From: Oscillospiraceae bacterium
GTDB taxonomy: Bacteria; Bacillota; Clostridia; Oscillospirales; Oscillospiraceae
Direction: 5' to 3'
NCBI GenBank assembly: GCA_020860205.1
Contig: JAJBUU010000023.1
Coordinates: 1 to 61,651, forward strand
DNA length: 61,651 nucleotides
Of this stretch, positions 54,243 to 61,651 are shown in pieces; position 1 is the first letter of the stretch; each line of letters starts with the position of its first letter. Under the pieces are notes generated by a model. The model saw only the letters and a list, made by a program, of their open reading frames with translations. It was not told the origin of the DNA and did not search any database. A program made the translations under genes and the position numbers.

Positions 54243-54312
54243 GTACTCCTCCTGCCGGGGGTCACTTCATTTGACAACACAGATCATTTTTGCCGGAAGT
54301 GAAAATTTCCTC

Positions 54313-54341
54313 TTGCAATCGCAGAGAAATGGTGCTATAAT
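54313..54341 (+). promoter_or_regulatory. Promoter of the glycine riboswitch and AGCS gene
   Basis: TTGCAA (54313-54318) and TATAAT (54336-54341) have 17-base spacing. They lie about 90 bases before the aptamer. Confidence 0.8.
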
Positions 54342-54430
54342 CTGTTCGTAGTATATTTTTCCGAAAAAATTGAATATTCGCGGGTTGACCGGTTCAGAAG
54401 CGCCGCCTCTGGCGTGACCGAGCCGCGACC

Positions 54431-54562
54431 GTATTCTGGAGAATCCCGGCGTCGGGGAAAAAGCCGTTGCATTTGCGTGATGTGCGTTTCCTCGTCCACG
54501 GGTGCCGAAGGGGCAAGCGGCGCGCTGCGCTGTAATCTCTCAGGCCAAAGGACAGAGACTTT
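54431..54562 (+). ncRNA. Glycine riboswitch (single aptamer)
   Basis: The conserved elements are in order: GGAGAATCCCGG, a variable stem, GGTGCCGAAGGGGCAAGCGG, then AATCTCTCAGGCCAAAGGACAGAG. These match the glycine aptamer consensus (CCGAAGGxGCAA; CTCTCAGGxxAAAGGACAGA). Only one aptamer is evident; sequence at 54380-54430 may form a companion stem. A terminator hairpin at 54597-54629 forms the expression platform, directly before the alanine/glycine symporter gene. Confidence 0.9.
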
Positions 54563-54596
54563 TCCAATCGCATCATTTCCTGATTTTTATTCATTT

Positions 54597-54629
54597 ATTG
54601 GATAAGCCTCCGGCTTATCCAATTTTTTT
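54597..54629 (+). terminator. Riboswitch-controlled terminator
   Basis: TTGGATAAGCC pairs with GGCTTATCCAA around a short loop and is followed by seven T. It lies between the glycine aptamer and the symporter start, so it is the probable regulated attenuator. Confidence 0.85.
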
Positions 54630-54665
54630 GGAGAAAAATCGACAAGAAAAAGGAGTGGAATCCCC

Positions 54666-56183
54666 ATGCTGGAACTTGTTTCCAAAATCAACTCAGCGGT
54701 CAACAATGTAGTTTGGGGCTGGCCGGCACTTATCCTGCTGGCTGTGGTCGGCGTCCTGATGACCGTGCTGACAAAGGTCTTTCAGATCAGTCACATCGGT
54801 CACTGGCTGAAAAACACCATCGGCGCGATTTTCAAAGACCACAACGTCACCGGACATACCAAGGACAAATCCATCTCCCAGTTCCAGTCGCTTTGCACCG
54901 CGCTGGCCGCAACGGTCGGCACCGGTAACATCGTCGGCGTTGCGGGCGCGATCCTGGTCGGCGGTCCCGGCGCAGTGTTCTGGATGTGGGTCATGGCGTT
55001 CATCGGCATGATGACGAACTATTCCGAAAATGTTCTCGGTATCTTCTACCGCCGCAAGAACAAAGACGGCGAATGGTGCGGCGGCGCGATGTACTATTTG
55101 CAGGATGGCCTTGGAGCAAAGAAGCACTGCAAGCTCATCGGTAAGATCCTGGCGATTTTGTTCTCCATCTTCTGCTTCCTTGCCTCGTTCGGCATCGGCA
55201 ACATGACGCAAATCAACTCCATCTCCGGCAATATGCTCTCTGTGTTCCATATCCCGACATGGATCACCGGTATCGTGCTGCTCATTCTGGCGGCGCTGGT
55301 CATCGTCGGCGGTCTGAAGCGCATCGCTTCCGTCACGGAAAAAATCGTGCCGTTTATGGTTATCCTGTATATCGTCGGCACATTGATTATTCTCATCGTG
55401 AACGGTTCCGCAATTCCCGCCGTGTTCGGCGCTATCTTCAAGGGTGCGTTCGCGTGGACAGCCGCAGGCGGCGGTATCGTCGGCTACGGCATCAAGCTCG
55501 CCATCGAGCAGGGCGCAAAGCGCGGCGTATTCTCCAACGAGGCCGGCCTTGGTTCCTCTGTCATGGTGCATTCCAACTCCAACGTCAAGGAGCCGGTGCG
55601 CCAGGGTATGTGGGGCATCTTCGAGGTCTTTGCGGACACCATCATCGTCTGCTCCCTGACCGCGTTCGCCGTTCTTTCCTCCGGTCTTGTCGATTTGGAA
55701 ACCGGCGTGGCGGTTGCGGAGTATGGCGGAACGGCACTGACAAAGGCCAACATTGTTTCCACGGTGTTCTCCATGCACTTTGGCTTTGTCGGCGGCGCGT
55801 TTGTTGCCGTTGCAATCATGCTGTTTGCGTTCTCCACCATGCTCGGCTGGAGCCATTACGGAACCAAAGCCTGCGAATATCTCTTTGGTGAGAAATATAC
55901 CATCGTCTATCGCGTGATTTTTGTTCTTGCCATCTTCGGCGGCGCGGTGATGAGCGATAACCTTGCGTGGGACATCGCGGATACCTTCAACGGTCTGATG
56001 ATGCTCCCGAACCTCATCGGCGTTCTGGTGCTCAGCCCGCAGGTCATGCGCATTACAAAGAACTATGTGGATCGCAAGATCAAGGGCAAAGACGTGGAAC
56101 CGATCCTTTCCGTGTTCCCCGACATCCAGAAGGCCAACGCAGAGGCCATCCGCAACGCCAAAACCGAAGCGGAGGCGCAGTAA
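54666..56183 (+). CDS. Sodium:alanine/glycine symporter, AGCS family
   Basis: This 505-aa polytopic carrier has about eleven helices. Family signatures include FQSLCTALAATVGTGNIVGVAGAI, GGPGAVFWMWVMAFIGM, RGVFSNEAGLGSSVMVHS and FAFSTMLGWSHYG. AGCS members take up alanine or glycine with sodium. The upstream glycine riboswitch makes glycine the likely physiological substrate or signal. AAAGGAGTGG lies before the ATG. A terminator follows at 56267. Confidence 0.95.
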   Translation: MLELVSKINSAVNNVVWGWPALILLAVVGVLMTVLTKVFQISHIGHWLKNTIGAIFKDHNVTGHTKDKSISQFQSLCTALAATVGTGNIVGVAGAILVGGPGAVFWMWVMAFIGMMTNYSENVLGIFYRRKNKDGEWCGGAMYYLQDGLGAKKHCKLIGKILAILFSIFCFLASFGIGNMTQINSISGNMLSVFHIPTWITGIVLLILAALVIVGGLKRIASVTEKIVPFMVILYIVGTLIILIVNGSAIPAVFGAIFKGAFAWTAAGGGIVGYGIKLAIEQGAKRGVFSNEAGLGSSVMVHSNSNVKEPVRQGMWGIFEVFADTIIVCSLTAFAVLSSGLVDLETGVAVAEYGGTALTKANIVSTVFSMHFGFVGGAFVAVAIMLFAFSTMLGWSHYGTKACEYLFGEKYTIVYRVIFVLAIFGGAVMSDNLAWDIADTFNGLMMLPNLIGVLVLSPQVMRITKNYVDRKIKGKDVEPILSVFPDIQKANAEAIRNAKTEAEAQ

Positions 56184-56266
56184 GGCGCCGACTTTGCGTC
56201 TGCAAAGCAGCGTGAAAAAACGTATCAGGCCATTCTGACCTCGGAATGATACGGCACGGACTTTCC

Positions 56267-56306
56267 TCCCCGGCGGAGCCAAAACAGGCTTCGCCGGGGA
56301 TTTTGT
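56267..56306 (+). terminator. Terminator of the AGCS gene
   Basis: TCCCCGGCGGAGCC pairs with GGCTTCGCCGGGGA around six bases, followed by TTTTGT. Confidence 0.88.
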
Positions 56307-56316
56307 ACTTTCCCAC

Positions 56317-56345
56317 TGGACAGGGCGGCAGATTTGTATTATACT
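56317..56345 (+). promoter_or_regulatory. Promoter of the DUF4430-ECF unit
   Basis: TGGACA (56317-56322) and TATACT (56340-56345) have 17-base spacing. The leader to the ATG at 56472 is about 120 bases and shows no cobalamin-riboswitch consensus. Confidence 0.65.
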
Positions 56346-56471
56346 GGTTCCTGTAAAACAGGTGCAGCCGGAGCGGTTCAGTCTGGCACAAGCGCCATGA
56401 CCGCGTTGCAATTATGATATTATTGTGCAGGATGCCGCAGGCGGTGCATCATCAAAAAAATATAACGAAAT

Positions 56472-57227
56472 ATGTTCTGGAAAAAACACAAAAGAAAACT
56501 GATTTTGGCAGCGCTGCTGCTCGTCGCGCTTGCAGCGGCTTATTTTTATGGCGGCGGCGCGCCCGGAATCCGCGGATGGCGCATCGCACAGGAATCTGCC
56601 GGGCCGACGGTGACCGATACATCGGCTTTGACCGCAGCTCCGACTGTGACCGCAGCTCCGGATCAGCCGGAGCTGTCGGCGGACCCGGAGGGAACGCCGC
56701 AGGGTTCGGCGCGCGCGGAAACCGAAGTGCTGTTGGATGCAGCGGCCAGCGCGGCGGGACAGGCTTCGGCGGAAACCGCTCCCGCGGAAGTAGAGGAACA
56801 GCCTGCAACGGAGACGGAAGCTGCGGAGAATCCCTGTCATTGTACGCTCTCGGTGCGCTGCGATATGGCGCTGGCGCATTTGGAATGGCTGGATGCGTCA
56901 GTCGCGGAGCTTTTGCCGGAGGACGGCGAGATTTTCCCGGAAACGGAGGTCGCATTTTCGGCAGGGGAGAGCGTGTTTGACGTGCTCTGCCGCGAGATGC
57001 AGGCCGCAGGCGTTCATCTTGAGTTCAGCACCGCACCGGTCTACGGCGGCGCATATATCGAGGGGATTTGCAACCTCTATGAGTTCGACTGCGGGGAGCC
57101 GTCCGGCTGGATGTACCGCGTGAACGGCGTATTTCCAAATTACGCCTCCTCCCAATATGCGCTCTCCGACGGAGACGTGGTGGAGTGGCTGTATACCTGC
57201 GACCTCGGCGCGGACATCAGCGAATAA
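56472..57227 (+). CDS. Membrane-anchored DUF4430 (transcobalamin-like) protein
   Basis: This 251-aa protein has an N-terminal anchor or signal helix (residues 9-27, KLILAALLLVALAAAYFYGG), a Pro/Thr/Ala/Glu-rich linker (about 43-118) and a C-terminal DUF4430 domain (about 121-247): CHCTLSVRCDMAL, SVFDVLCREM, GWMYRVNGVFPNYASSQY, LSDGDVVEWLYTCDLGADI. DUF4430 is related to the C-terminal domain of intrinsic factor/transcobalamin, so extracellular binding of a corrinoid or similar ligand is likely. It is followed 19 bases later by the ECF transporter gene, which supports a capture-and-import role. No clear ribosome site lies before the ATG. Confidence 0.82.
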   Translation: MFWKKHKRKLILAALLLVALAAAYFYGGGAPGIRGWRIAQESAGPTVTDTSALTAAPTVTAAPDQPELSADPEGTPQGSARAETEVLLDAAASAAGQASAETAPAEVEEQPATETEAAENPCHCTLSVRCDMALAHLEWLDASVAELLPEDGEIFPETEVAFSAGESVFDVLCREMQAAGVHLEFSTAPVYGGAYIEGICNLYEFDCGEPSGWMYRVNGVFPNYASSQYALSDGDVVEWLYTCDLGADISE

Positions 57228-57246
57228 AAGCAACATGGAGCTGTTC

Positions 57247-59649
57247 ATGGAGCATGAGATTTTACTGAAAACTGAAAAGCTCGGCTTTGCTTATCCAAAC
57301 GCGGCGCGCGCCGCGCTCTCCGATGTGGAGCTGGAACTGCCGCGCGGTGCGTTTCTGCTGCTCTGCGGTCCCTCCGGGGGCGGCAAAACCACGCTGCTCC
57401 GTCAGCTAAAGCCCGCGCTCGCCCCGCATGGGACGCGCTGCGGGCGCATTTTGTTTTCCGGTCAGCCGCTGGAGCTGCTGGACGCGCGGGACGCGGCGGC
57501 GCGCATCGGCTTTGTGCAGCAGCAGCCGGATAACCAGCTCGTCACGGACAAGGTCTGGCACGAGCTGGCGTTTGGACTGGAAAGTCTTGGCCTGGAAACC
57601 GCTGTGATCCGCCGCCGCGTGGCGGAAACAGCGGCATTTTTTGGAATAGAGAGCTGGTTCCATCGGGATGTAGATGGACTGTCCGGCGGACAGAAGCAGC
57701 TTTTGAACCTTGCGTCGGTCATGGCTATGCAGCCGGAATTGCTGCTGCTTGACGAGCCGACCGCGATGCTTGATCCCATCGCCGCGTCGGAGTTCCTCTC
57801 CATGCTGGAACGGCTGAACCGGGAGCTGGGGATCACGGTCATTTTGAGCGAACACCGTCTGGAGGATGCAATGCCGCGCGCCTCCGCTGTGGCGCTGCTC
57901 TCCGGCGGCAGGCTCCTTTGCAGTGGCCCCCCTGCGGTGGTCGGCGCGGCGCTGAGCGGGCAGGGGAGCGCACTGTTTTCCGCGATGCCGACGGCCATCC
58001 GTATCTGGGCGGCGCTCGGCGGCGCTGAACCCTGTCCGGTGACGGTGCAGGAGGGGCGGGACTTTCTGCGCAACGTTGCAGGGAAACGCCCGCCCGCCGC
58101 GCTGCCGCCCCCGCCGGAACGCGGCGATACGGACGTGGTGTTGCGTGGAGAGGATCTGTGCTTTCGTTATACGCGCGGCAGCGCGGGTGTGCTGCATGGT
58201 CTGAACCTCAGCCTGCACCGTGGGGAAATGCTGGCGCTGCTGGGTGGCAACGGTGCGGGCAAGACCACCGCGCTGCGCCTGCTTGCCGGATTGGAACGCC
58301 CCGAACGCGGGCGCGTGCGTATGCAGGGGAAGTGCGTCCTGCTGCCGCAGGACCCGCAGACACTCTTTTGCAGCGCCACCGTGCGCGATGATCTTCTCAC
58401 CGCGCTGCCGGATGCGGCGCGGGTGGACGCGGTGGCACGCGTCTGCCGTTTGGAGGGGCTGATGGAACGCCATCCCTATGACCTCTCCGGTGGGGAGCAG
58501 CAGCGCGCGGCGCTGGCAAAGGCGCTGCTGTCCGACCCGGACGTGCTGCTGCTGGATGAGCCGACAAAGGGACTGGACGCACATTTCAAAGCCGCTCTGG
58601 GCGCGCTGCTGGGTACATTGCTCGCGCGCGGCAAGTCGATTTTGCTGGTCAGCCATGACGTGGAGTTCTGCGCGCGTTACGCACACCGCTGTGCGCTGCT
58701 TTTTGACGGTGCGGTGGCCGCAGAGGGGACGCCGCGGGCATTCTTCTCCGGCAACTGCTTTTATACCACCGCCGCGAACCGCATTGCCCGTGCGCTGCTG
58801 CCGGAGGCCGTCACCGTGGAGGACGTGGTCGCTGCGTTCGGCGGACAGCTCCCGCCGCCGGAGGAGCCTGCACTGCCGGAGGAACCGACCACCGCGCCGC
58901 CGGACAAAACGGATGCCGATATTATAGAGAAACAGGCAGAGAAAGAAGCGCCGTGCCTGACGCGCCGCGCCGCCGTGTCTGCTGTGCCGCTCCTGCTCGT
59001 TCCGCTGACGCTGCTGGTCGGACAGTTTCCGCTCGGCGGACGCAAATATTATTTTATCGCGCTGCTGGTGCTGCTGGAATGTATGGCCTCGTTTTTCCTC
59101 GCGTTTGAGGGGCGCAAGCCCCATGCGCGGGAACTTGTGACGCTGGCTGTTCTCAGCGCCATCGGCGTGGCCGGACGGGCGGTGTTTTTCATGCTGCCGG
59201 AGGTCAAACCCGTGACTGCGCTGGCCGTTATCACGGGCGCGGCCTATGGCGGCGAGGCGGGCTTTCTGACCGGCGCGGTCATGATGCTTGTTTCCAACCT
59301 GCTTTTTTCGCAGGGACCGTGGACGCCGTGGCAGATGTTTGCGATGGGACTGGTCGGCTTTGGCGCGGGGCTGCTGTTCCACCGCCGCCGGACGCGGAAC
59401 CGTGCGGCGCTGTGCGCTTACGGCGCTGCCGCCGCCATCGTCATCTATGGCGGCATTATGAACCCCGCTGCCGCGCTGCTCTGGACGGAAACGCCGACCC
59501 GTGCCACGGTGCTTGCCTGCTATATTTCCGGTTTCCCGATGGACTGTGTCCATGCTGCAGCGACATGGCTGTTCCTTTGGCTCGCAGCCCTGCCGATGCT
59601 GCAAAAGCTCGACCGCATCCGCACGAAATATGGACTTTTTGCACGGTAA
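57247..59649 (+). CDS. ECF transporter: two ATPase domains and S component in one chain
   Basis: This 800-aa fusion has ATPase 1 at about 1-240 (Walker A GPSGGGKTT at 41-49, LSGGQKQLLNLASVMAMQPELLLLDEPTAMLDP). ATPase 2 is at about 300-500 (GGNGAGKTTALRLLAG, DLSGGEQQRAALAKALL, LLLDEPTKGLD). After an acidic/Pro linker (about 530-575) comes a six-helix S component (about 580-790: RELVTLAVLSAIGVAGRAVFFM, ITGAAYGGEAGFLTGAVMM, GPWTPWQMFAMGLVGFGAGLLF), similar to CbrT/QueT-type vitamin S components. I choose the ATG at 57247, which has GGAG six bases upstream. The EcfT scaffold is not encoded nearby. With the DUF4430 neighbour, a corrinoid or other vitamin is the likely substrate. Confidence 0.88.
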   Translation: MEHEILLKTEKLGFAYPNAARAALSDVELELPRGAFLLLCGPSGGGKTTLLRQLKPALAPHGTRCGRILFSGQPLELLDARDAAARIGFVQQQPDNQLVTDKVWHELAFGLESLGLETAVIRRRVAETAAFFGIESWFHRDVDGLSGGQKQLLNLASVMAMQPELLLLDEPTAMLDPIAASEFLSMLERLNRELGITVILSEHRLEDAMPRASAVALLSGGRLLCSGPPAVVGAALSGQGSALFSAMPTAIRIWAALGGAEPCPVTVQEGRDFLRNVAGKRPPAALPPPPERGDTDVVLRGEDLCFRYTRGSAGVLHGLNLSLHRGEMLALLGGNGAGKTTALRLLAGLERPERGRVRMQGKCVLLPQDPQTLFCSATVRDDLLTALPDAARVDAVARVCRLEGLMERHPYDLSGGEQQRAALAKALLSDPDVLLLDEPTKGLDAHFKAALGALLGTLLARGKSILLVSHDVEFCARYAHRCALLFDGAVAAEGTPRAFFSGNCFYTTAANRIARALLPEAVTVEDVVAAFGGQLPPPEEPALPEEPTTAPPDKTDADIIEKQAEKEAPCLTRRAAVSAVPLLLVPLTLLVGQFPLGGRKYYFIALLVLLECMASFFLAFEGRKPHARELVTLAVLSAIGVAGRAVFFMLPEVKPVTALAVITGAAYGGEAGFLTGAVMMLVSNLLFSQGPWTPWQMFAMGLVGFGAGLLFHRRRTRNRAALCAYGAAAAIVIYGGIMNPAAALLWTETPTRATVLACYISGFPMDCVHAAATWLFLWLAALPMLQKLDRIRTKYGLFAR

Positions 59650-59727
59650 GCCTTCGGAAATCCGGGACGGCTGTGTACACAGGGCGGGAGGATGCGCCCT
59701 GACGAACGCACGGGCTTCAAGCTGCCG

Positions 59728-59756
59728 TTGACAAAATGGCAGAGAAGCCATAAAAT
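59728..59756 (+). promoter_or_regulatory. Promoter of the D,D-carboxypeptidase gene
   Basis: Consensus TTGACA (59728-59733) and TAAAAT (59751-59756) have 17-base spacing, 111 bases before the start. Confidence 0.8.
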
Positions 59757-59763
59757 AACGCAG

Positions 59764-59778
59764 GTTGAAAATTTCAAC
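59764..59778. promoter_or_regulatory. Perfect palindrome just downstream of the dac promoter
   Basis: GTTGAAA-A-TTTCAAC is a perfect 7-bp inverted repeat at about the transcription start, a typical repressor operator position. The cognate regulator is unknown. Confidence 0.45.
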
Positions 59779-59866
59779 GAAAATTGCGGCGCATGGTATG
59801 GGGCGCCGGATATTTTGCGGCTGTTGGGACAGGAACACATATTCTGATTTTAAGGGAACTGAATTT

Positions 59867-61294
59867 ATGAAAAAACATCGCATTCTCCCGATTTTTCTCG
59901 TCGTGCTGCTCTGCCTTTGCGCACAGGTGAATGCGGCGGCGCAGCCGGATATTTCCACGGACACACCTCTGTATGCCGCAGCGAAAGCCGGAGAAGGCTT
60001 CTCTGATGCATCTGCGGTCAGTGACAATGTCTCCACGGACGCGCCCGCGTCCGCGCTTGTGGCGTCCATGTCGGCGGCGGCCAACGCAGCGCTGCTGGTG
60101 GACATGGATACGGACTATATCATGTATGCGCAGAATGCATTTGAGCGGATTTATCCTGCCAGCATCACCAAAGTCATGACGGCGCTGCTGGTGCTGGACG
60201 CGGTGGACGACGGAACGCTTGCGCTGGACGACGTGGTGACTGCCGGAGAAACGGCGTGGGACGGGCTGGACTACACAAGCAGCAACCAGAATATCCGCGC
60301 CGACGAACAGATGCGTGTGGAGGATTTGCTCTATTGCCTGATGTTGGCCTCCGCGAACGAGGCGGGAAACATCCTTGCCGTGGCGGTTTCGGGCAGCATC
60401 GCCGCCTTTGTGGAGCAAATGAACCTGCGCGCGGCGGAGCTGGGATGTGCCGACACTCATTTCACCAATCCGCACGGGATGCCGGACAGCGACCATTACA
60501 CCACGGCGCATGACATCTATCTGATGGCAAAGGCTGCAATGCAGAATGCGGAATTTCGTAAAATCGTCGGTACGGCGGAATACACAGTGTCGGCGACAAA
60601 TCTCTCCGGCAGCCGCTATCTTTGCAACACGAACGGCTTGATTTCTGAAAAAAAGTACAGCGGCTATCTCTATGAATACTGCACCGGCATCAAGACCGGC
60701 AGCACGACCGCCGCAGGCTACTGTCTGCTCTCGTCGGCGGAAAAGGACGGACAGACGCTGCTTTGCGTGATGATGGGGTGCGAAAATCCTGTGGCGGCGG
60801 ATGGCAGCGTTTCCATGCTGCAATTCAGCGAATCCGCCCGCCTGCTGGACTGGGGATTTTCCAGCTTCTCCACCCGCGAAATCCTGCGCGCCGGGGAATC
60901 GGTGGCGGAGGTCGCCGTTACGCTCTCACGCGCGTGCGAAAGCGTCAGCGTCATTGCGGAACGCACCGTGACGGCACAGCTTCCCAACGATGTTTCCGAT
61001 GCAGATATTGTATGGACAATCGACCTGCCCGCGTCGGTGGAAGCGCCCGTAGAGGCCGGTGCGGTGCTGGGTACGATGGAAAATCCGGAGTATGGAACCG
61101 TCCGCCTGTTGGCGGCCTCCGGGGCGGAACGCTCGTCGCTGCTGGTGTTCCAGCAGTGGCTAAAGGGAGCAGTCCATAGCGCGTGGTTTTGGATCGCCGC
61201 GATCCTGCTGCTTGTTTGCATCCTGCTCTCCGCTTCCGGAAGCGCCGCCCGCCGCCGGCGCCGCCGGCGCAACGCCTGTCGCGGCAGGCATTGA
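59867..61294 (+). CDS. D-alanyl-D-alanine carboxypeptidase (PBP5/6 type)
   Basis: This 475-aa serine peptidase trims pentapeptide side chains of peptidoglycan. It has a signal peptide (residues 1-24), catalytic motifs S99-x-x-K102 (SITK), S162-x-N164 (SAN) and K276-T-G (KTG), and the peptidase S11 C-terminal beta domain (about 350-430). A C-terminal hydrophobic helix (WIAAILLLVCILLSASG) and an Arg-rich tail anchor it to the membrane, in place of the usual amphipathic helix. The ATG at 59867 has AAGGGAAC upstream. It is monocistronic, with its own promoter, palindrome and terminator. Confidence 0.93.
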   Translation: MKKHRILPIFLVVLLCLCAQVNAAAQPDISTDTPLYAAAKAGEGFSDASAVSDNVSTDAPASALVASMSAAANAALLVDMDTDYIMYAQNAFERIYPASITKVMTALLVLDAVDDGTLALDDVVTAGETAWDGLDYTSSNQNIRADEQMRVEDLLYCLMLASANEAGNILAVAVSGSIAAFVEQMNLRAAELGCADTHFTNPHGMPDSDHYTTAHDIYLMAKAAMQNAEFRKIVGTAEYTVSATNLSGSRYLCNTNGLISEKKYSGYLYEYCTGIKTGSTTAAGYCLLSSAEKDGQTLLCVMMGCENPVAADGSVSMLQFSESARLLDWGFSSFSTREILRAGESVAEVAVTLSRACESVSVIAERTVTAQLPNDVSDADIVWTIDLPASVEAPVEAGAVLGTMENPEYGTVRLLAASGAERSSLLVFQQWLKGAVHSAWFWIAAILLLVCILLSASGSAARRRRRRRNACRGRH

Positions 61295-61309
61295 GGAATC
61301 AAATGGATC

Positions 61310-61347
61310 GGGCTGTACCAAAACGAAAGGTTTTGGTACAGCCCTTT
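61310..61347 (+). terminator. Terminator of the D,D-carboxypeptidase gene
   Basis: GGGCTGTACCAAAAC pairs perfectly with GTTTTGGTACAGCCC around a short loop, followed by TTTGTG. Confidence 0.88.
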
Positions 61348-61409
61348 GTGCAGTTCGGAATTTTACAGTGAAGCCATTGCCTGAAGGATTTCCGGCGTGA
61401 AGTGTCCTG

Positions 61410-61508
61410 TCAACGCTCGGCCATGTTGCAGTAGCGCATCAGGATGGCGGCGATCTGCGCGCGGGTCATTCCCGCGCCGATGCGCTTCCCAATCAAAAAT
61501 TGTTTCAT
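61410..61508 (-). pseudogene. SLH-repeat remnant or very small protein
   Basis: From an ATG at 61508 with an AAAGGGCG site upstream, a 32-aa product is read. After MKQFLIGKRIG it ends GMTRAQIAAILMRYCNMAER, which matches the last helix of an SLH repeat (TRAQ-x-A-x-IL-M-x-Y). Nothing else of an SLH protein is present, so it looks like a deletion remnant retaining a start and a 3' end. A real micro-protein cannot be excluded. Confidence 0.4.
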
Positions 61509-61651
61509 GTCTGTTCGCCCTTTCTGATATTTTTCAGGTTTCCCTGAATGTGATGCGAGTATAGCACGGCTGTCTGGAAAATCTCTGTAAGAAGGGGAGA
61601 ATTTTTTGCATGAATCTTTCAGAGCATTGGGGCGGGGGCACATCTGCGGGG

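Noticed and set aside
56346-56471. Cobalamin riboswitch upstream of the DUF4430-ECF unit
   Set aside because: The B12-box and other conserved segments are not found in the leader.

Overview
The window looks like a contig piece from a high-GC anaerobic Firmicute of the gut Clostridia, most likely the Oscillospiraceae (Ruminococcaceae) group. I infer this from the gene content: a V/A-type ATPase operon, Rex, RecD2, ComFC, RodA and MreB, several SLH-anchored surface proteins, a dockerin, an L10 leader, a glycine riboswitch and strong AGGAGG-type ribosome sites. No rRNA, CRISPR array or prophage is visible. The only clear mobile element is an IS630-type end at the left border.

Layout. 1-2204: an IS630-type transposase end has replaced the 5' part of a BspA-type leucine-rich-repeat/dockerin gene. 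2436-9776: DUF4317 protein, a LysR regulator divergent from an old-yellow-enzyme/2,4-dienoyl-CoA-reductase-type flavoenzyme, a soluble sensor kinase, a 2.8-copy 215-bp tandem array, and CoaX. 9922-14135: cupin and a TrpXYZ-type ABC importer, with intergenic repeats around and between its genes. 14262-24425: tRNA-Ala(CGC), thymidylate kinase and a nine-gene V-type ATPase operon (G/H-I-K-E-C-F-A-B-D) whose K subunit keeps the sodium-ligand residues. 24614-36377: rplJL with an L10 leader, rodA, tsaE-tsaB, upp, ybaK, uvrA, a 99-aa membrane protein, recD2 and comFC. 36483-41739: mreB, an ADP-ribosylglycohydrolase-family gene, and a two-gene molybdopterin oxidoreductase unit. 42029-50715: a ferritin-like protein, a 1319-aa double metallophosphatase with SLH repeats, a YibE/F protein and a GH26-like SLH protein. 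50817-61508: mnmE, an SLH protein coupled to rex, a candidate structured RNA, a glycine riboswitch driving an AGCS symporter, a DUF4430 protein followed by an ECF transporter with both ATPases and the S component fused, a D,D-carboxypeptidase, and a short SLH remnant.

How the parts work together. Much of the window serves the cell envelope (RodA, MreB, DacA, SLH proteins, BspA) and ion or solute traffic (V-ATPase, AGCS, TrpXYZ-type ABC, ECF). A sodium-coupled picture is coherent: the V-ATPase K subunit has the NtpK-type Thr-Gln/Gln/Glu ligand set, and the AGCS carrier is a sodium symporter family. The DUF4430 plus ECF pair resembles a corrinoid or vitamin capture-and-import module.

Points most worth following up: the two-gene molybdoenzyme that lacks one Fe-S cysteine and has no membrane anchor; the fused ECF transporter with its DUF4430 partner and no EcfT nearby; the 215-bp tandem array with repeated hairpins and possible small transcripts; and a family of about 150-200-bp intergenic repeats with inverted ends, present in at least five near-full copies.
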